A stretch of 64,000 nt of DNA from Vibrio nitrifigilis (GCF_015686695.1 NZ_JADPMR010000004.1:992001-1056000); one strand, 5' to 3'; shown: positions 27,460 through 35,934, numbered from the stretch's first letter. Numbers and translations: made by a program. The notes: generated by a model from the sequence alone, not told the origin.

Positions 27460-27489
27460 AAAGCATAGAGAAACAGTCTCTATGCTTTT
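27460..27489. terminator. Terminator after the DUF3297 gene
   Basis: AAAGCATAGAG and CTCTATGCTTT pair around AAACAGT, with T residues following on the minus strand. Confidence 0.8.
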
Positions 27490-27511
27490 GTTATTAAAGA
27501 TAAGTTTGAGG

Positions 27512-27760
27512 TTACTTATAGTAAGCTTCAACTTCACCTTTAAGCTTGATAAGCATTGGATGGCCCCAACGGTCTTTCGCGGTTGGTGAAGCGATTTTCA
27601 CCCAACCTTCGCTAATGCAGTACTCTTCAACGTCATTACGTTCTTTGCCGTTTAAACGAATACCAATTGGATGTTCAAAACAAGCGGCAATGTAATGTGG
27701 GCTGCGTGGATTACCGGCTAGGTGATCGGGTAGATCAGGTTTTGAAATGTTTTCGCTCAT
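27512..27760 (-). CDS. DUF3297 family protein
   Basis: An 82-residue protein of a small conserved family with unknown function. It shows the family blocks PDLPDHLAGNPRSPHY, GIRLNGKERNDVEEYCISEGW and VGKTKDRWGHPM-type sequence (ASPTAKDRWGHPM). It has its own terminator and probably its own promoter. This gene is a normal chromosomal resident in many gamma-proteobacteria, which argues that not all of the 21-33 kb region consists of cassettes. Confidence 0.85.
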   Translation of the reverse strand: MSENISKPDLPDHLAGNPRSPHYIAACFEHPIGIRLNGKERNDVEEYCISEGWVKIASPTAKDRWGHPMLIKLKGEVEAYYK

Positions 27761-27932
27761 GATGTAGACCTAATGGTTAATTTGAGGCGCTATTCTAGTT
27801 AAGTCCACCCTTTACCACAACTACGATTGTGTGTTTCAGCTAGCAACTCTGCTGATTGTGGAAATTTCCAGTGCACTGCACCGACTAAACATCCCCATCA
27901 GCGCACAAGAAATGCACTGACGGTCAGTGATG

Positions 27933-28367
27933 TTATTGAATAATGCAGTGCTGTTTTATGAACTGGAGGGTTTTAATGACAGATTTAAAATGTAAACTCT
28001 GTATTCCAACCTCTTGCGCCGATTGAACATTTTCAACGGAATCATCGATGAATACGCAATCTGCTGCATTACGATTCACTAAACGCACAGACTTTGCAAA
28101 AAATTCAGGCTCGGGTTTAGCAACACCAATATCGGCAGAGTTAATGACAAAATCAAACTTTCCAATTAAATCGTATTGCGCCAGGTCGTTTGTTAGTTTG
28201 CTGGTCGCATTCGTCACAAGAACCAAGCGCGCTTCAGGCGCCATAGAACGAATACATTTAATAAAATCGTAGTCGATCGCCGCTTCAACCGCTTCGACTT
28301 GTTCAATTACCTCACTTCTCCAGTGCCTAATCACACCATCAAAGTCGATAAGAATCGTATCTTTCAA
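27933..28367 (-). CDS. HAD-superfamily hydrolase, TTG start
   Basis: A 144-residue HAD phosphatase. Motif I IDFDGVIRHW, motif II LVLVTNATSKL, lysine VAKPEPEF and motif III CVFIDDSVENVQSA are all visible. I choose the TTG at 28367 because a perfect AGGAGG lies 5 bases upstream and the residue after it begins the family strand (KDTILIDFDG); earlier ATGs at 28391 and 28421 have no site. The substrate is unknown. Typical of cassette-borne single genes. Confidence 0.75.
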   Translation of the reverse strand: MKDTILIDFDGVIRHWRSEVIEQVEAVEAAIDYDFIKCIRSMAPEARLVLVTNATSKLTNDLAQYDLIGKFDFVINSADIGVAKPEPEFFAKSVRLVNRNAADCVFIDDSVENVQSAQEVGIQSLHFKSVIKTLQFIKQHCIIQ

Positions 28368-28520
28368 CGAATCCTCCTTTCTATACTGCATACAATGCCA
28401 TATGTTGCTAGCAACATTCATTTTCTTGGCGCTATGAATATCACAAATAGAAGCAAGAAGTCTTGCCTAGCATCATTTGTTAGGCACTTTTTACATAAAT
28501 GGATAGAAGGATTCAGCGCG

Positions 28521-28961
28521 CTATTGTACTTCACCTTTTATGGTAGATCCCCAAAATGCACGACTCTCAGCATCCAGATTTAATATTAACTCTATTACTG
28601 GAGAAGGCTGCATTTTATGGAAGATTAATTCCTGCGGCTCCAACCACATAAATTTGAGATGCTCTTCTTGAGAGGCCACCGCCAAGGTAGATGAAATCTC
28701 TGGCACGTCTAAACGAAAAATAAGGTTTATCTCAAACTGGTTGTCACCCCAGTGATGTTCAACCGCGCCCAAAAATTCTTTAATGGTGGAATCAAACCCC
28801 AATTCTTCTTTTATTTCACGTACCAGAGCGACTTCAGCACTCTCACCTATTTCAATATGCCCACCCGGCAAAAAGGCATTATCAACGCCATCCGCCTTTA
28901 CAACTAAAATCTTACCTTCACTGACGATCACGCCTCTAGCAAGGTAATGAAAATTATCCAT
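28521..28961 (-). CDS. Nudix hydrolase
   Basis: A 146-residue MutT-like pyrophosphohydrolase with a complete Nudix box (GGHIEIGESAEVALVREIKEELGFDS, residues about 33-58). It is a single-domain enzyme. The next gene upstream is a VOC protein 16 bp away on the same strand, so the two may be read together. The nucleotide substrate is unknown. Confidence 0.85.
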   Translation of the reverse strand: MDNFHYLARGVIVSEGKILVVKADGVDNAFLPGGHIEIGESAEVALVREIKEELGFDSTIKEFLGAVEHHWGDNQFEINLIFRLDVPEISSTLAVASQEEHLKFMWLEPQELIFHKMQPSPVIELILNLDAESRAFWGSTIKGEVQ

Positions 28962-28977
28962 TGTGTTCCCCTAAGAG

Positions 28978-29400
28978 TTATTGTTGTCTTTTTGCTATTG
29001 GATGGTTGGGATTTAACTGCAATAAATCCCAAAGATTGCCATAAAGCTCCTTAAATACGGCAACGGTTCCGTAATCTTGCTCTTTAGGGTCACGAACAAA
29101 CTCGATACCAATGGACTTCATTCTTTCATAGTCACGCCAAAAATCGTCGGTATTTAAAAATAGGAATACCCGCCCACCAGCTTGATTACCAATAAAATCC
29201 ACTTGTTCGGGTTTTGATGCTCTGGCTAACAATAATGTCACGCCACGAGAATTGGGTGGCGCAACGACCACCCAACGTTTGTCCTGCTCTGGTTGATAGG
29301 TATCTTCAATAAGCTCAAACTGAAGTTTGTTAACATAAAAATCGATAGCTTCATCGTAATCTTTTACGACTAATGCAATATGAACAATGTTTTGTTGCAC
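28978..29400 (-). CDS. VOC-family (glyoxalase/bleomycin-resistance type) protein
   Basis: A 140-residue vicinal oxygen chelate protein. HIALVVKDYDEAIDFYVNKLQFELIEDT is the first beta-alpha-beta unit, and RVFLFLNTDDFWRDYERMKSIGIEFVRDPKEQDYGTVAVFKELYGNLWDLLQL is the second with the usual final E/N metal-type residues. Function ranges from drug binding to glyoxalase-like chemistry; none can be chosen here. Confidence 0.85.
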   Translation of the reverse strand: MQQNIVHIALVVKDYDEAIDFYVNKLQFELIEDTYQPEQDKRWVVVAPPNSRGVTLLLARASKPEQVDFIGNQAGGRVFLFLNTDDFWRDYERMKSIGIEFVRDPKEQDYGTVAVFKELYGNLWDLLQLNPNHPIAKRQQ

Positions 29401-29457
29401 TACTTTATCCTTAAATTACCAGTTCAACATACTGATAAACAACCAATATGTTCAGTC

Positions 29458-29808
29458 TTACACTAATTGAACGCCAAACAGATTAGCAATCCATATCACC
29501 AATAAAAAGCACAAAATTGTTATGGCTAAACAACTCACTAACGAGATTAAAAATGAGAATCGTCCATACAGATATGGAAAAATAAGAAGCATGGGTAATG
29601 ATGGGAGCACATACCAAAACGTGTAAAACGCGTGATGAGTTAACTTCTCAGCAGGCTGCTTTTCGATATACATCCAAATCAATGCCAAAATAGTCACCGT
29701 GGGGAGAGCGCCAATAAACGCTCCCAATCGGTCACTTCTTTTCGCTACCTCAGAGATAAACACAACGATCCCTGCTGTGATTAAATATTTTGTTATGATC
29801 CAATACAC
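29458..29808 (-). CDS. DUF3147-like small membrane protein
   Basis: A 116-residue inner membrane protein with four predicted helices. It starts MYWIITKYLITAGIVVFISEVAKRSDRLGAFIGALPTVTILALIW, which is the pattern of the DUF3147 family. Function unknown. It lies alone on the minus strand with a 57-bp gap to the VOC gene. Confidence 0.75.
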   Translation of the reverse strand: MYWIITKYLITAGIVVFISEVAKRSDRLGAFIGALPTVTILALIWMYIEKQPAEKLTHHAFYTFWYVLPSLPMLLIFPYLYGRFSFLISLVSCLAITILCFLLVIWIANLFGVQLV

Positions 29809-29971
29809 AATGCTCGCCTCAGTTATCGTTAGAGATCCACTGGGAATAGCATAGTCCGTATCGCGACGATGTCTCCTATCTAGAAATGTCAGGTGGCATC
29901 AATATCGAAAGCCGGCTTATTAAGCTTTTTTAATTGCGTGTCTAATCATAAAGTTTTCCTTTTAAAACGCT

Positions 29972-30196
29972 CTAGTTTTTTCTTTGTTGACGTTGAATCC
30001 ACTCATCACAGGCATCACTCATGGTTAACCCAACTGCACTATGCATCCATTGCATAAAATCACGATTAAACGAAAAATCTTCACCGAATTTCGCCTTAAA
30101 ATAACGACGAACATTCTGCGTCGTCTTGTAACTATCCGTAATTATTGTTGCATCATCGATCTGATTTTTATGCCAATCTACTTTATTCATATTCAT
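29972..30196 (-). CDS. DUF6434-type small protein
   Basis: A 74-residue soluble protein. The sequence DWHKNQIDDATIITDSYKTTQNVRRYFKAKFGEDFSFNRDFMQWMHSAVGLTMSDACDEW resembles the DUF6434 family, where it is thought to bind nucleic acid by analogy with SAP-like folds. No function is shown. The family assignment is from memory of its pattern. Confidence 0.65.
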   Translation of the reverse strand: MNMNKVDWHKNQIDDATIITDSYKTTQNVRRYFKAKFGEDFSFNRDFMQWMHSAVGLTMSDACDEWIQRQQRKN

Positions 30197-30253
30197 TATT
30201 TCCTAAACACTTGGAGTTAGCATGGCAGGCTTTGGCGGTCCTTACGTGGATAC

Positions 30254-30718
30254 TTATTGGTGACTTTCCATCAAAAAATTACGTAATTTTTGCCCACGAA
30301 CATTCACGACTTGTTCTTCTACGATACAGAAACCCTGTTTTTCGTAAAATGGTCTCGCCGTAATGCTCACTTCAGAATGAAACTTGCTAATTCCTCGCAA
30401 TTTACCTTGCTCAAACACATGTTCCATCATGATTTTGCCAATACCTCTGCCTTGGTATTGATGGTGACAAAAGAAATGATCTATTAACCCATCGTCTTGA
30501 AGATCGGTATATCCCACTATTTCCCCGTCTAATACCGCAACATAAGGTGCAATCGAATGCATTTTTCGCTGCCATATGGCCTGATCGAAATTGTCGGGAG
30601 CCCAAGCTTCTACTTGGGCTCGAGAGTAATCTCGGATGTTAATATTTCTAATCGTGTGATAAAAAATCTCCCACAAAGCAGGAATATCAGATTCGCTATA
30701 TCTGCTAACTTTAATCAT
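30254..30718 (-). CDS. GNAT-family N-acetyltransferase
   Basis: A 154-residue acetyltransferase. HHQYQGRGIGKIMMEHVFEQG is a textbook acetyl-CoA-binding Q-x-x-G-x-G/A motif, and TARPFYEKQGF is the terminal motif. The acceptor is unknown. Thirty-six bases separate it from a second GNAT gene upstream, on the same strand but with no close sequence similarity. Confidence 0.87.
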   Translation of the reverse strand: MIKVSRYSESDIPALWEIFYHTIRNINIRDYSRAQVEAWAPDNFDQAIWQRKMHSIAPYVAVLDGEIVGYTDLQDDGLIDHFFCHHQYQGRGIGKIMMEHVFEQGKLRGISKFHSEVSITARPFYEKQGFCIVEEQVVNVRGQKLRNFLMESHQ

Positions 30719-30754
30719 ATGATAGTGTCTCTAATGCTCATATTACCCGTTGAT

Positions 30755-31234
30755 TCAATCGAATCTAATATTCCGTTGCATGATATGTTGAGGACCAGAT
30801 GGACCTCCAAGATACAAATTCCCAGTATCTTCAAAACCACATTTGCAATAACAACTATATGCGAACGTATTACGGCAATTAACCGTTAATTGAAGTACTT
30901 CAAAATCAGGGTAATGGGTAACAACATAAGACGGTAACAAGTTAAGGGCTTTGGTTGCGATACCCTTTCCTTGAAAATGATGGTCGACAAACAAAGCCCT
31001 TATACCTAAAGCTTTCGCATCACCAAAACCATAGGTTTCTGTATATAAAAAATCCAGAACAAAAAAACCAACAACGTTACCATCACTAATAATTAAATAG
31101 GGATGCTCATGTGATTTTAATGATGAAATAAAATCACCAATATCACCGACAGTAAACGCCTGTTGCTCAGGTTTAACACAAAGCAAATCCACTTCAGACT
31201 TTCGTTCTAAATTATACTTTTCAATTGTTATCAT
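30755..31234 (-). CDS. GNAT-family N-acetyltransferase
   Basis: A 159-residue acetyltransferase. The acetyl-CoA loop is VDHHFQGKGIATKALNLLPSYV, preceded by the FGDAKALGIRALFVD strand, and NTFAYSCYCKCGFEDTGNL completes the fold. Resembles spermidine or small-molecule acetyltransferases in length, but nothing identifies the acceptor. Confidence 0.85.
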   Translation of the reverse strand: MITIEKYNLERKSEVDLLCVKPEQQAFTVGDIGDFISSLKSHEHPYLIISDGNVVGFFVLDFLYTETYGFGDAKALGIRALFVDHHFQGKGIATKALNLLPSYVVTHYPDFEVLQLTVNCRNTFAYSCYCKCGFEDTGNLYLGGPSGPQHIMQRNIRFD

Positions 31235-31288
31235 TAGTCACTCATAATTTAATACATCAAAACCAGCATTTTCACTTGAACATAAATG

Positions 31289-31507
31289 CTACTGACCACT
31301 TTCTACCATTGCTTTAATAATACGAGCTTTGACAAAATGATCGAGTTGGTGCGTTTGTATCCACCAAGTGGCCGCTTCCATGAGCAGTTCCGGATTCTCA
31401 TTTTTATTCGAAAAGAAGGCATAGAAAGAAAGCCCGACGTTGTCGCCTTTTAATGCGATCTTTGAATTACAAACTTGTACAATTTTTTCTCTAAGAGACG
31501 CTCTCAT
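31289..31507 (-). CDS. Small conserved protein, possibly DUF6500
   Basis: A 72-residue protein read from the ATG at 31507. The pattern MRASLREKIVQVCNSKIALKGDNVGLSFYAFFSNKNENPELLMEAATWWIQTHQLDHFVKA resembles a small family I remember as DUF6500; I am not certain of the number. Its start lies inside the end of the GFA gene (17-bp overlap), so translation is probably coupled. Confidence 0.65.
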   Translation of the reverse strand: MRASLREKIVQVCNSKIALKGDNVGLSFYAFFSNKNENPELLMEAATWWIQTHQLDHFVKARIIKAMVESGQ

Positions 31508-31934
31508 CGAAACCACCTAACTCTAACCAATCTTTTTCATTTGGCATCGTTTCAAATTTCGGAATCCCATCGTTTATGACCCCTACGTCCCAGCTTGCAT
31601 GAGAACCGACGTAAACATGAGCAGCAACTTTTGTATTAACAGGCTCGGATAACAAACCAGCAGGCACCCAATATGAATCTCCATTTGAGCTGATATTGGG
31701 GACAGGACTACCACATTGACAACAAAACTCAGATTTAAAGCCCGAGCTAGTTGAAAATGATCGAATCTGATGTTCGCCAGTGCACCATTTAAAATTGGAT
31801 GACTTAACTATCAAAGCCGAGTTTGATGAAGAACCAGAGACTTTGCGACACAACGAACAATGACATTGATAGATCGGAGGTAATTCGCCTAATAATTCAA
31901 ACGATACCTCTCCGCATAAACAGCTTCCTTTCAC
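31491..31934 (-). CDS. GFA-family (glutathione-dependent formaldehyde-activating enzyme-like) protein
   Basis: A 147-residue zinc-binding protein of the Gfa/CENP-V fold. The ligand cysteines are plain: GSCLCGEVSFE, CHCSLCRKVSGS and FCCQCGSPV. Most members are not true S-hydroxymethylglutathione synthases, so the name gives the fold only. The 3' end overlaps the downstream small gene by 17 bp. Confidence 0.87.
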   Translation of the reverse strand: MKGSCLCGEVSFELLGELPPIYQCHCSLCRKVSGSSSNSALIVKSSNFKWCTGEHQIRSFSTSSGFKSEFCCQCGSPVPNISSNGDSYWVPAGLLSEPVNTKVAAHVYVGSHASWDVGVINDGIPKFETMPNEKDWLELGGFDESVS

Positions 31935-31978
31935 TTGAATGATTCCTTAGTTACATACTTTGTGTGATTAACGCTTGG

Positions 31979-32515
31979 CTACACCCGCTCAAGTGCCTTG
32001 TATGGTTTCGGTGGCATTTGTACTGAAATGCTATCTCCCACGTTTACGATCCCGCCTTCTTCGACGACAGCCATAATTCCAGCTTTACGTACCAAGTTAC
32101 CGGCTTCATCTCGAGCTAAAACAGCTTTAGTCAAACCACGCTGATAGTTGTCTAGTTGAGCACACGGATTCCTTAAACCAGTCACTCTCAGTACAACTTT
32201 TGCGCCAATCATAATCAATGTATTCCTAGGTAGCGAAAGCAATTCGACACCTTCGGTCAGCACATTTTCGCCAATAGTCCCGGCCTCTACCGTGAAACCA
32301 GACTCTTGAAGTTCCGATATTAACTCTGAATGAACCAAATGCACTTGTCGTAAATTAGGTTGTGAAGGATCTGCTTTAACACGGGAACGATGTTTCACCG
32401 TATCACCACAATGTGCGTCTCCCTCTATCCCAAGTCCCTTTAAGAAAGTTAGCGAATCACATGTTTCTTTAGAAAACCTATGTTCAGAATCCTTACTTAA
32501 TGACACTACCTTCAT
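31979..32515 (-). CDS. MOSC-domain protein
   Basis: A 178-residue protein with the MOSC (molybdenum cofactor sulfurase C-terminal) fold. The conserved cysteine lies in LRVTGLRNPCAQLDNYQRGL, preceded by GTIGENVLTEGVELLSLPRNTLIMIGAKVVLRV, all typical. The N-terminus KVVSLSKDSEHRFSK and GIEGDAHCGDTVKHRSR also match. Related E. coli proteins detoxify N-hydroxylated bases with a molybdenum cofactor. The C-terminal codons run into attC-like sequence (AACGCTTGGCTA). Confidence 0.85.
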   Translation of the reverse strand: MKVVSLSKDSEHRFSKETCDSLTFLKGLGIEGDAHCGDTVKHRSRVKADPSQPNLRQVHLVHSELISELQESGFTVEAGTIGENVLTEGVELLSLPRNTLIMIGAKVVLRVTGLRNPCAQLDNYQRGLTKAVLARDEAGNLVRKAGIMAVVEEGGIVNVGDSISVQMPPKPYKALERV

Positions 32516-32528
32516 ACTTCCTCCTTGG

Positions 32529-32634
32529 TGCTAACGCTCCAGTCAATTACGCACTACGCAAGCAGTGAAGCGAGTAAATCACTTTAAACCACCACTGCTG
32601 CGCTTGACTGCATCAATTGCCGTAGATGGCTATA
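32529..32634 (-). repeat. Degenerate attC-like site
   Basis: The stretch starts GCTAACGCTCC, contains GC-rich complementary arms (CAGTCAATTACGCA near the left, TGACTGCATCAATTG near the right), and ends GGCTATAC. The left core is normal for this array; the right core is altered. It is the furthest site from the integrase that I can still recognise. Confidence 0.45.
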
Positions 32635-32635
32635 C

Positions 32636-33271
32636 TTATGTCCTTGAACTTAAAAGAACACCACTTCCCATTGTAATAAAAAGCCCACCTGTAATTTTGG
32701 ATAATTTACGGTCAAAACCTTTTGTTTGTAATCGATGACCTACGCGACTAATTATTAGTGCATAACTAAGATGCACTGAAGTGACTATGACGCATATTGT
32801 CAGGTACATAACTGAAAATTGCTCAATATGAGGATGGCTAATATCCAAAAACTGGGGTAAAAATGCTGAAAGAAAAATCAATGTCTTAGGATTACTTGCT
32901 GACACCAAAAATGCTTGAATGAACAATTGTGGCAAAGAGTGACGAACACATTTTTGATTCGCTTCTGGCAATTCTATCTTTGATGAATGTATTGACCGCA
33001 AGCTCTTTATTCCAAGATAAATCAAATAAAGTCCACCAACACATTTCATCACAAAAAACCATGCTGGTAATTGAGCTAATATACCGCCAACGCCAATTCC
33101 AACTAAACACACGATGATTAACTGACAGGACAAATTACCCAAAATGGTAATTAATGCTGATTTCCATCCATTCTGAATACTATTCTTAAGTACCAGTATG
33201 ACATTTGGCCCCGGTGACAATGTAACCAAGAGATATGCGGTTGCAAACATAATCCATATTTCAAAACTCAT
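32636..33271 (-). CDS. LysE/RhtB-family exporter
   Basis: A 211-residue inner membrane protein with about six helices. ATAYLLVTLSPGPNVILVLKNSIQNGWKSALITILGN is the classical LysE/RhtB N-terminal signature, with P-G-P in the first loop. Later KCVGGLYLIYLGIKSLRS and FLVSASNPKTLIFLSAFLPQFLD also match. Exports an amino acid or derivative. It starts the part of the array where attC-like sites become visible. Confidence 0.87.
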   Translation of the reverse strand: MSFEIWIMFATAYLLVTLSPGPNVILVLKNSIQNGWKSALITILGNLSCQLIIVCLVGIGVGGILAQLPAWFFVMKCVGGLYLIYLGIKSLRSIHSSKIELPEANQKCVRHSLPQLFIQAFLVSASNPKTLIFLSAFLPQFLDISHPHIEQFSVMYLTICVIVTSVHLSYALIISRVGHRLQTKGFDRKLSKITGGLFITMGSGVLLSSRT

Positions 33272-33449
33272 TGAACGCTCCTTTGTTCAAATAACACGGC
33301 AACCGCACGAAAGAATCTAGATCACACTTTTGAGCCCAAAACGCTCATCATGTAACCAGATAAACCGGAATTTGAGAGCTAATGATAGAAGATAATGTGA
33401 TTTAGATCGCTTCATGCGGAGCCCCTGGTTCAAATAAAAATATAACACT

Positions 33450-33665
33450 TCAATCGGCCGATGCTTTCGCCGTCGGCTGTATAAATTTACTGGCATTTTT
33501 TTGCAATGCTGCCAATTTCTCCATACCTATTTTTTCTTGTTTATTTAAAAACTCAAAGAAGCCCTTGCTATCGATGAAATAATTAACTTTATGGTTATCT
33601 TTATTGAGTTGTCTTTTTTCAAACAGACTGTTTTTATGAGGATGATTGGCTAGATTTACGCTCAC
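33450..33665 (-). CDS. Hypothetical 71-residue protein
   Basis: A small, basic, mostly helical protein (NYFIDSKGFFEFLNKQEKIGMEKLAALQKNASKF) that I do not recognise. It follows a plausible ribosome region and ends in a clean stop. It lies between the LysE gene and two tandem attC sites, so it is probably a cassette gene. Confidence 0.5.
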   Translation of the reverse strand: MSVNLANHPHKNSLFEKRQLNKDNHKVNYFIDSKGFFEFLNKQEKIGMEKLAALQKNASKFIQPTAKASAD

Positions 33666-33689
33666 TTTTTATAAACAATAAGAGAATGT

Positions 33690-33793
33690 ATTTCATATAC
33701 TTGCCATATCAATCCTGACCACCGTAGCCACAAAAACCACCGCATAGCAAAAGTGCCACACGTGCCAAATCACTCTTAACATTGTTTGTTATA
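33690..33793 (-). repeat. attC site, inner of a tandem pair
   Basis: Ends with the recombination core TTTGTTATAAA (33784-33794), preceded by CACTCTTAACA, which also occurs in other attC sites of the array. The left end is less sharp. It is followed within 20 bp by another attC, with no gene between. Confidence 0.5.
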
Positions 33794-33807
33794 AATCGGA
33801 CTCTACG

Positions 33808-33938
33808 TTAAACGCCTTTTCTAACCACACTGAGCTGATAAAATGGCCTTTTCTTCGAGCTTTATAACGTCCATTTAACCTACCCAGTTAGTCACAAAGC
33901 TCATGACAAAATACGACTGGTTCAAATATTTGTTATAC
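33808..33938 (-). repeat. attC site, outer of a tandem pair
   Basis: Starts at ACGTTAAACGCC and ends TTTGTTATACAAC. Complementary arms (GCTGATAAAATGG / GCTCATGACAAAA region) give the folded-site layout. It belongs to the cassette carrying the alpha/beta hydrolase. Confidence 0.6.
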
Positions 33939-33966
33939 AACTTGATTATTTAAAATTATTAACGCT

Positions 33967-34680
33967 CTAAATTAAATCATTTTTGTTAAATATATTATTT
34001 ATTGTCAAACAAATCCTATCCAATTTATCTTCTAATATAAAAGGGAAATGACCAGAATCCCTCAACTCCAACTCAATGATATTTGGATTAAATTTTTTAA
34101 AAGATCTCGCAATCTCTACTGGAAAACGATAATCCTTTCCTCCAAAAATATTCAAAATTGGAAAAGAAATTGCTGACAATTCATTAATTAGATCAAAGTT
34201 TGACAAAAACCGTTCAAATATCGAACTAAAGGTATCCACGGATAATGTTCTAGACACATTTTCAAAAAAAGTTAATCCTATTAATTTTTCTTTTTCTGTC
34301 ATAAAAATATCTTCAGGTTCAGCGTCTTCAAGCTTTAATGATTTTAGCGTTTCTCTATATTGTAGCCATTGTTCAGTATTCAACCCTGTGTTCATTAGGA
34401 TTAAGCCACAAATTTTATTTTTAAATAAAGAGTTATATTTTAATGCAAGAACTCCACCCCATGAGTGCCCTAATATTATAGGTTTATGCTCGCATTTATT
34501 TACCAATACGTCTATTTCTTCTACTAATTCATCTATAACTATATTAGGGCCTTTTTTTTGACTATAAAAGACACAATTAAATGTATCATTTAAATTTGAA
34601 AAATATGATTCTAGATAATCATCAAAACCAGGCCCACCATGTAGAAAAATAATTGTCTTTTTATTCTTTCTAATTTTCAT
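33967..34680 (-). CDS. Alpha/beta hydrolase
   Basis: A 237-residue alpha/beta hydrolase. The oxyanion loop is FLHGGPGFDDYL, the nucleophile elbow is ILGHSWGGVLALKY (G-H-S-W-G-G, as in prolyl aminopeptidase relatives), the acid is in IFGGKDYRFP and the catalytic histidine in DSGHFPFI. Start at the ATG at 34680, 6 bases from GAGG; an ATG three bases earlier is also possible. It is more AT-rich than its neighbours, which suits a captured cassette gene. Confidence 0.85.
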   Translation of the reverse strand: MKIRKNKKTIIFLHGGPGFDDYLESYFSNLNDTFNCVFYSQKKGPNIVIDELVEEIDVLVNKCEHKPIILGHSWGGVLALKYNSLFKNKICGLILMNTGLNTEQWLQYRETLKSLKLEDAEPEDIFMTEKEKLIGLTFFENVSRTLSVDTFSSIFERFLSNFDLINELSAISFPILNIFGGKDYRFPVEIARSFKKFNPNIIELELRDSGHFPFILEDKLDRICLTINNIFNKNDLI

Positions 34681-34809
34681 CATTTTCCTCAAAGCTTATG
34701 ACGCTAAACACTGTTGTAAAAACCATGACACGTATTTTTGTCAATTACTGCGATTCTTATGCGCCTCCACTTGCACCAAAGTTCTTTCAATACCATAATT
34801 AGGTATTAT

Positions 34810-34819
34810 TTGGTACCAA
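34810..34819. promoter_or_regulatory. Palindrome before the ParD gene, candidate autoregulatory operator
   Basis: TTGGTACCAA is a perfect 10-bp palindrome 10 bases before the antitoxin ATG, overlapping the GGAGG ribosome region. The preceding TTAGGTATTATT could be its promoter box. ParD/ParE complexes repress their own promoters, so an operator here is likely but unproved. Confidence 0.45.
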
Positions 34820-34829
34820 GGAGGCTGTA

Positions 34830-35072
34830 ATGGCTAAAAATACGAGTATTACTTTAGGCGAACACTTCGATAGTTTCATTACGAGCCAAATCAAAAGTGG
34901 ACGCTACGGTTCTGCAAGTGAAGTAATTCGCTCTGCTTTACGCTTGCTTGAAACCCAAGAAACCAAAATGAATACACTACGCCAACTTCTGGTTGAAGGC
35001 GAAGAAAGCGGCATGGCTGACTATGACCTTGATTCGTTTATCAATGAACTTGATAACGAAGAAAGAAAATGA
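34830..35072 (+). CDS. parD: ParD-type antitoxin
   Basis: An 80-residue ribbon-helix-helix antitoxin: TSITLGEHFDSFITSQIKSGRYGSASEVIRSALRLLE is the DNA-binding RHH fold, followed by an acidic tail that would cover the toxin. It overlaps the toxin gene by 4 bp (ATGA), giving coupled translation. It lies on the plus strand, opposite to the other cassettes, so it needs its own promoter; a GGAGG ribosome site is present. Confidence 0.9.
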   Translation: MAKNTSITLGEHFDSFITSQIKSGRYGSASEVIRSALRLLETQETKMNTLRQLLVEGEESGMADYDLDSFINELDNEERK

Positions 35073-35374
35073 AACCACTCCAACTCACCAACAAGGCGAA
35101 GTCAGATTTAAAAGACATCGCCCTCTTTACTTCCCGACGTTGGGGCAAAGAGCAGCGTAACGTTTATCTTAAACAATTTGACGAATCTTTTTGGCTACTT
35201 GCAGAAAATCCTGATATTGGCAAAACATGTGACGATATCAGAGAAGGATATCGGAAATTTCCCCAAGGAAGTCACGTTATTTTTTATCAACAAATTGGCA
35301 GCCAGAATATTCTAATTATCAGGATATTGCACAAAAGCATGGACGTTCATCCGATCCTTGGTGCACAACGCTAA
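35069..35374 (+). CDS. parE: ParE-type toxin
   Basis: A 101-residue RelE/ParE-fold toxin. LTNKAKSDLKDIALFTSRRWGKEQRNVYLKQFDESFWLLAENPDIGKTCDDIREGYRKFPQGSHVIFYQ is the family body, ending with the conserved strand IIRILHKSMDV. ParE toxins poison DNA gyrase. Toxin-antitoxin cassettes are common in Vibrio chromosomal integrons and are thought to stabilise the arrays; the pair is complete here. Confidence 0.9.
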   Translation: MKPLQLTNKAKSDLKDIALFTSRRWGKEQRNVYLKQFDESFWLLAENPDIGKTCDDIREGYRKFPQGSHVIFYQQIGSQNILIIRILHKSMDVHPILGAQR

Positions 35375-35439
35375 ACACAGCAGTATTTTGTTTACTGTCT
35401 CAGCAAACAGTTAGCTTTAAACCACAAGTGCCTAATCGA
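35363..35439 (-). repeat. Weak attC-like remnant
   Basis: Begins GCACAACGCTAAACACAGC and contains complementary GTTTACTGTCTCAGC / AACAGTTAGC pieces, but has no normal right core. It separates the TA cassette from a GNAT cassette. Confidence 0.3.
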
Positions 35440-35934
35440 TTAATTTGTCTGATGCTTGCTCTTGTTATACGATTTTTCTACCAAATCCAGCGTCATAAAA
35501 TGACTATGTGGATCAGTTTTGTAGTCAGAAAAGGGCTCACAATAAGTAAACCCAAATTTTTCGTAAAGATTTCTTGCTGGTAGGAAGAACTCGTGAGTCC
35601 CCGTTTCTAAACTAACTTTTTGATAGCCTTTGTCACTTGCAAAGTTAATAGCATGAGTAAGCAGTTTAGTCGCTACACCTGATTTGCGTGATGAGTTGGA
35701 AGTTCTCATTGACTTAAGTTCGACATGCTGAGGAGTTAACTGTTTGATAGCTAGGCAACCTTGCAGATCACCGCCAATCCAAGCACTAAAAAATGTGATA
35801 TCTGGGGATTTAAGCGCATCAACATCCAAAGCGTGAGCACTTTCAGGAGGCGACGTTGCGTGCATATCCGATAAATGTTCATGGAGTAATTTGATCACTT
35901 CAACACCTGACAAGTCGTCTATTTTTATGTCCAT
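35440..35934 (-). CDS. GNAT-family N-acetyltransferase
   Basis: A 164-residue acetyltransferase. RTSNSSRKSGVATKLLTHAINFASDKGYQKVSLETG contains the acetyl-CoA-binding R-x-x-G-x-A loop, and ARNLYEKFGFTYCEPFSDYK the final motif; the pattern resembles YsnE-like acetyltransferases. A cassette gene. The attC to its right is reduced to a short piece (GTATGACGCCATAG near 35957). Confidence 0.85.
   Translation of the reverse strand: MDIKIDDLSGVEVIKLLHEHLSDMHATSPPESAHALDVDALKSPDITFFSAWIGGDLQGCLAIKQLTPQHVELKSMRTSNSSRKSGVATKLLTHAINFASDKGYQKVSLETGTHEFFLPARNLYEKFGFTYCEPFSDYKTDPHSHFMTLDLVEKSYNKSKHQTN

Noticed and set aside
28430..28490. Possible attC near GTTAGGC at 28479
   Set aside because: Core-like heptamer present, but no paired left core or stem of normal length.
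31935..31978. Possible attC between the MOSC and GFA genes
   Set aside because: Only a short attC-like piece (AACGCTTGGCTA), partly coding; not enough for a site.
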